Assembly: GCA_030141605.1 (NCBI GenBank)
Contig: JAQGDQ010001711.1
Coordinates: 1 to 28,337 of the forward strand
Length of the DNA: 28,337 nt
Direction of reading: 5' to 3'
Origin: Tubiluchus corallicola
Lineage: Eukaryota; Priapulida; Priapulimorpha; Priapulimorphida; Tubiluchidae
Made by a program: the position numbers and the translations under genes. How positions within the stretch are numbered: position 1 is the first letter of the stretch; each line of letters begins with the position of its first letter. Below, piece by piece: positions 27,412 through 28,337 of the stretch. The notes below the pieces were generated by a model. It had not been told where the DNA came from. It was given only the letters and a program-made list of their open reading frames with translations, and did not search any database.

Positions 27412-28337
27412 TGCAAAATTTTTAACAAGCTAATAGTAGTTTACTTTTTATTAGATCGAGATTGATTTTTGTTTCTAAATATTGTTTCCTTTTGCTTTTA
27501 TAGATATTCATTAATCAGAGTAATTAAATTGTTAATTTCATGCTTTAATTCTGGTTCTAACTCTCTTATTCAAGTTAAAATAGAGAAAAATTATAACATT
27601 ATAACACAGCTTTCTGTAAACCAATAATCTTTATTCTGCTATCAAAGAAGCCAAGTAGACTTTGATTTTGGTTTGACTAGTAGTCTGTAGAGTATAAGTG
27701 ACCTTTCCATTTATGGTCTGTATGCATGAATGTGATGTACCTTCCAATAGGAACTTGTATGTCTGGTCATGTGACTGCAGCTTTATTCTCTCAGGCATGC
27801 AAGTTTCAGTTGATCTAGAGACAGCATTGAGAAAGGATGCAAAATTTCTACTGTAAAATATCATATTGCTAACTTTATGACTGTTTGTTCTCTGTGAACA
27901 TTGTATACGTTTTACAATAAAATGATTGCAAATTTCTACAGATTTGATGACCTGTCCCATTTTAATTAGTTACCGTATTTTCCCGTGGCAGAACTTTGCT
28001 CAGAATTTTCACCTTAAAAATAGGGGGTCTCTTATACATGGGAGTAAGTCTTTTCAATAAGATGCATAAATTGTGACACTAATGATTTTAAAGAAATAAG
28101 TGCTCTACAACTGTTTTATTTCGAAATTAATGTACCGGGTAAGTTATTATTTTTTTAAATGTCTCTTTGGTATTGGAGAGAAATCGATTGTTCTGCAGCC
28201 AATCAACGCATCTGCATAAGCTCTCTGCATGCCCGTCGACGTCATTGATACGTCGGCAGAGGTCAACGAGGTCAGCCTAAGCAAGGCGTGTCGCGTTCGA
28301 CTATGAAGCGGTTGTAAGCAATACAAGCATCGTGACA
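27412..28337. repeat. Right arm of the inverted duplication, continuing past the window
   Basis: Reverse complement of 25859-26815. It includes a second copy of the TA-flanked CCGTATTTTCCC element starting at 27973, with a small internal deletion behind its terminus, running off the window end. Confidence 0.88.
27631..27960 (-). CDS. Hypothetical 109-residue protein in the right arm
   Basis: The frame runs from ATG at 27960-27958 to a stop at 27633-27631, starting MGQVIKSVEICNHFIVKRIQ. I recognise no domain. There is no signal peptide or membrane segment, the composition is mixed and not low-complexity, and KTYK/QTYKFLL-like strands suggest a folded domain. The left-arm copy (about 26244-26575) has lost the frame through a shift near the start and stop codons such as the TAA after RIKL. 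Because it lies beside a transposon end in a duplicated segment, it may belong to a mobile element. It may equally be a chance frame. Confidence 0.3.
   Translation of the reverse strand: MGQVIKSVEICNHFIVKRIQCSQRTNSHKVSNMIFYSRNFASFLNAVSRSTETCMPERIKLQSHDQTYKFLLEGTSHSCIQTINGKVTYTLQTTSQTKIKVYLASLIAE

Overview
The window looks like nuclear DNA of a metazoan, probably an aquatic invertebrate. It is AT-rich, gene-poor and full of DNA transposons, MITE-like elements and minisatellites. There are no bacterial operons or Shine-Dalgarno sites; AATAAA signals and splice-like junctions occur. The aquatic inference rests mainly on a selenoprotein L (SelL) gene, a family known from aquatic organisms. I cannot name the species.

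Layout. Positions 1-175 are a GT/TA microsatellite. At 341-502 (+) there is an exon that looks like the terminal exon of SIL1, the BiP nucleotide exchange factor. A Tigger/pogo-like MITE follows (663-1147), then a 13-copy, 137-bp satellite (about 1672-3455). From 6850 down to about 3549 on the minus strand lies the key locus, a SelL gene. Its frame carries two in-frame UGA codons spaced as U-x-x-U at the redox site of an AhpC/TSA-like thioredoxin fold. A well-formed type 2 SECIS hairpin lies downstream at 3803-3725. Two hAT-like transposons interrupt the locus. One (5321-6039) sits inside the coding sequence with an 8-bp target duplication; the other (3818-5143) sits between the stop codon and the SECIS, also with an 8-bp target duplication. 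Removing either insertion with one target copy restores a continuous frame or a compact 3'UTR. The gene as assembled is therefore either broken or rescued by splicing.

Further right are a TA-flanked 674-bp element built around eleven 47-bp repeats (7081-7754), a 27-copy 47-bp satellite carrying a YY1-like motif (9181-10447), and a 24-copy 35-bp hairpin satellite (11275-12118). From about 12.4 to 21.7 kb lies a tandem array of three intronless BTB-BACK genes, all on the minus strand, plus scrambled pseudogene pieces of a fourth. The repeat unit is about 3.4 kb and carries its own TTA microsatellite and 76-bp minisatellite. The last two genes differ at only four residues, so the array is young or homogenised.

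From 21.7 kb to the end no conserved gene is recognisable. The region holds pogo/Tigger-type ends, a repeat shared with 10.9 kb, and a large inverted duplication (left arm from at least 25859 to about 26815, right arm about 27412 to beyond the window end) that contains a TA-flanked element and a small open frame of unknown function.
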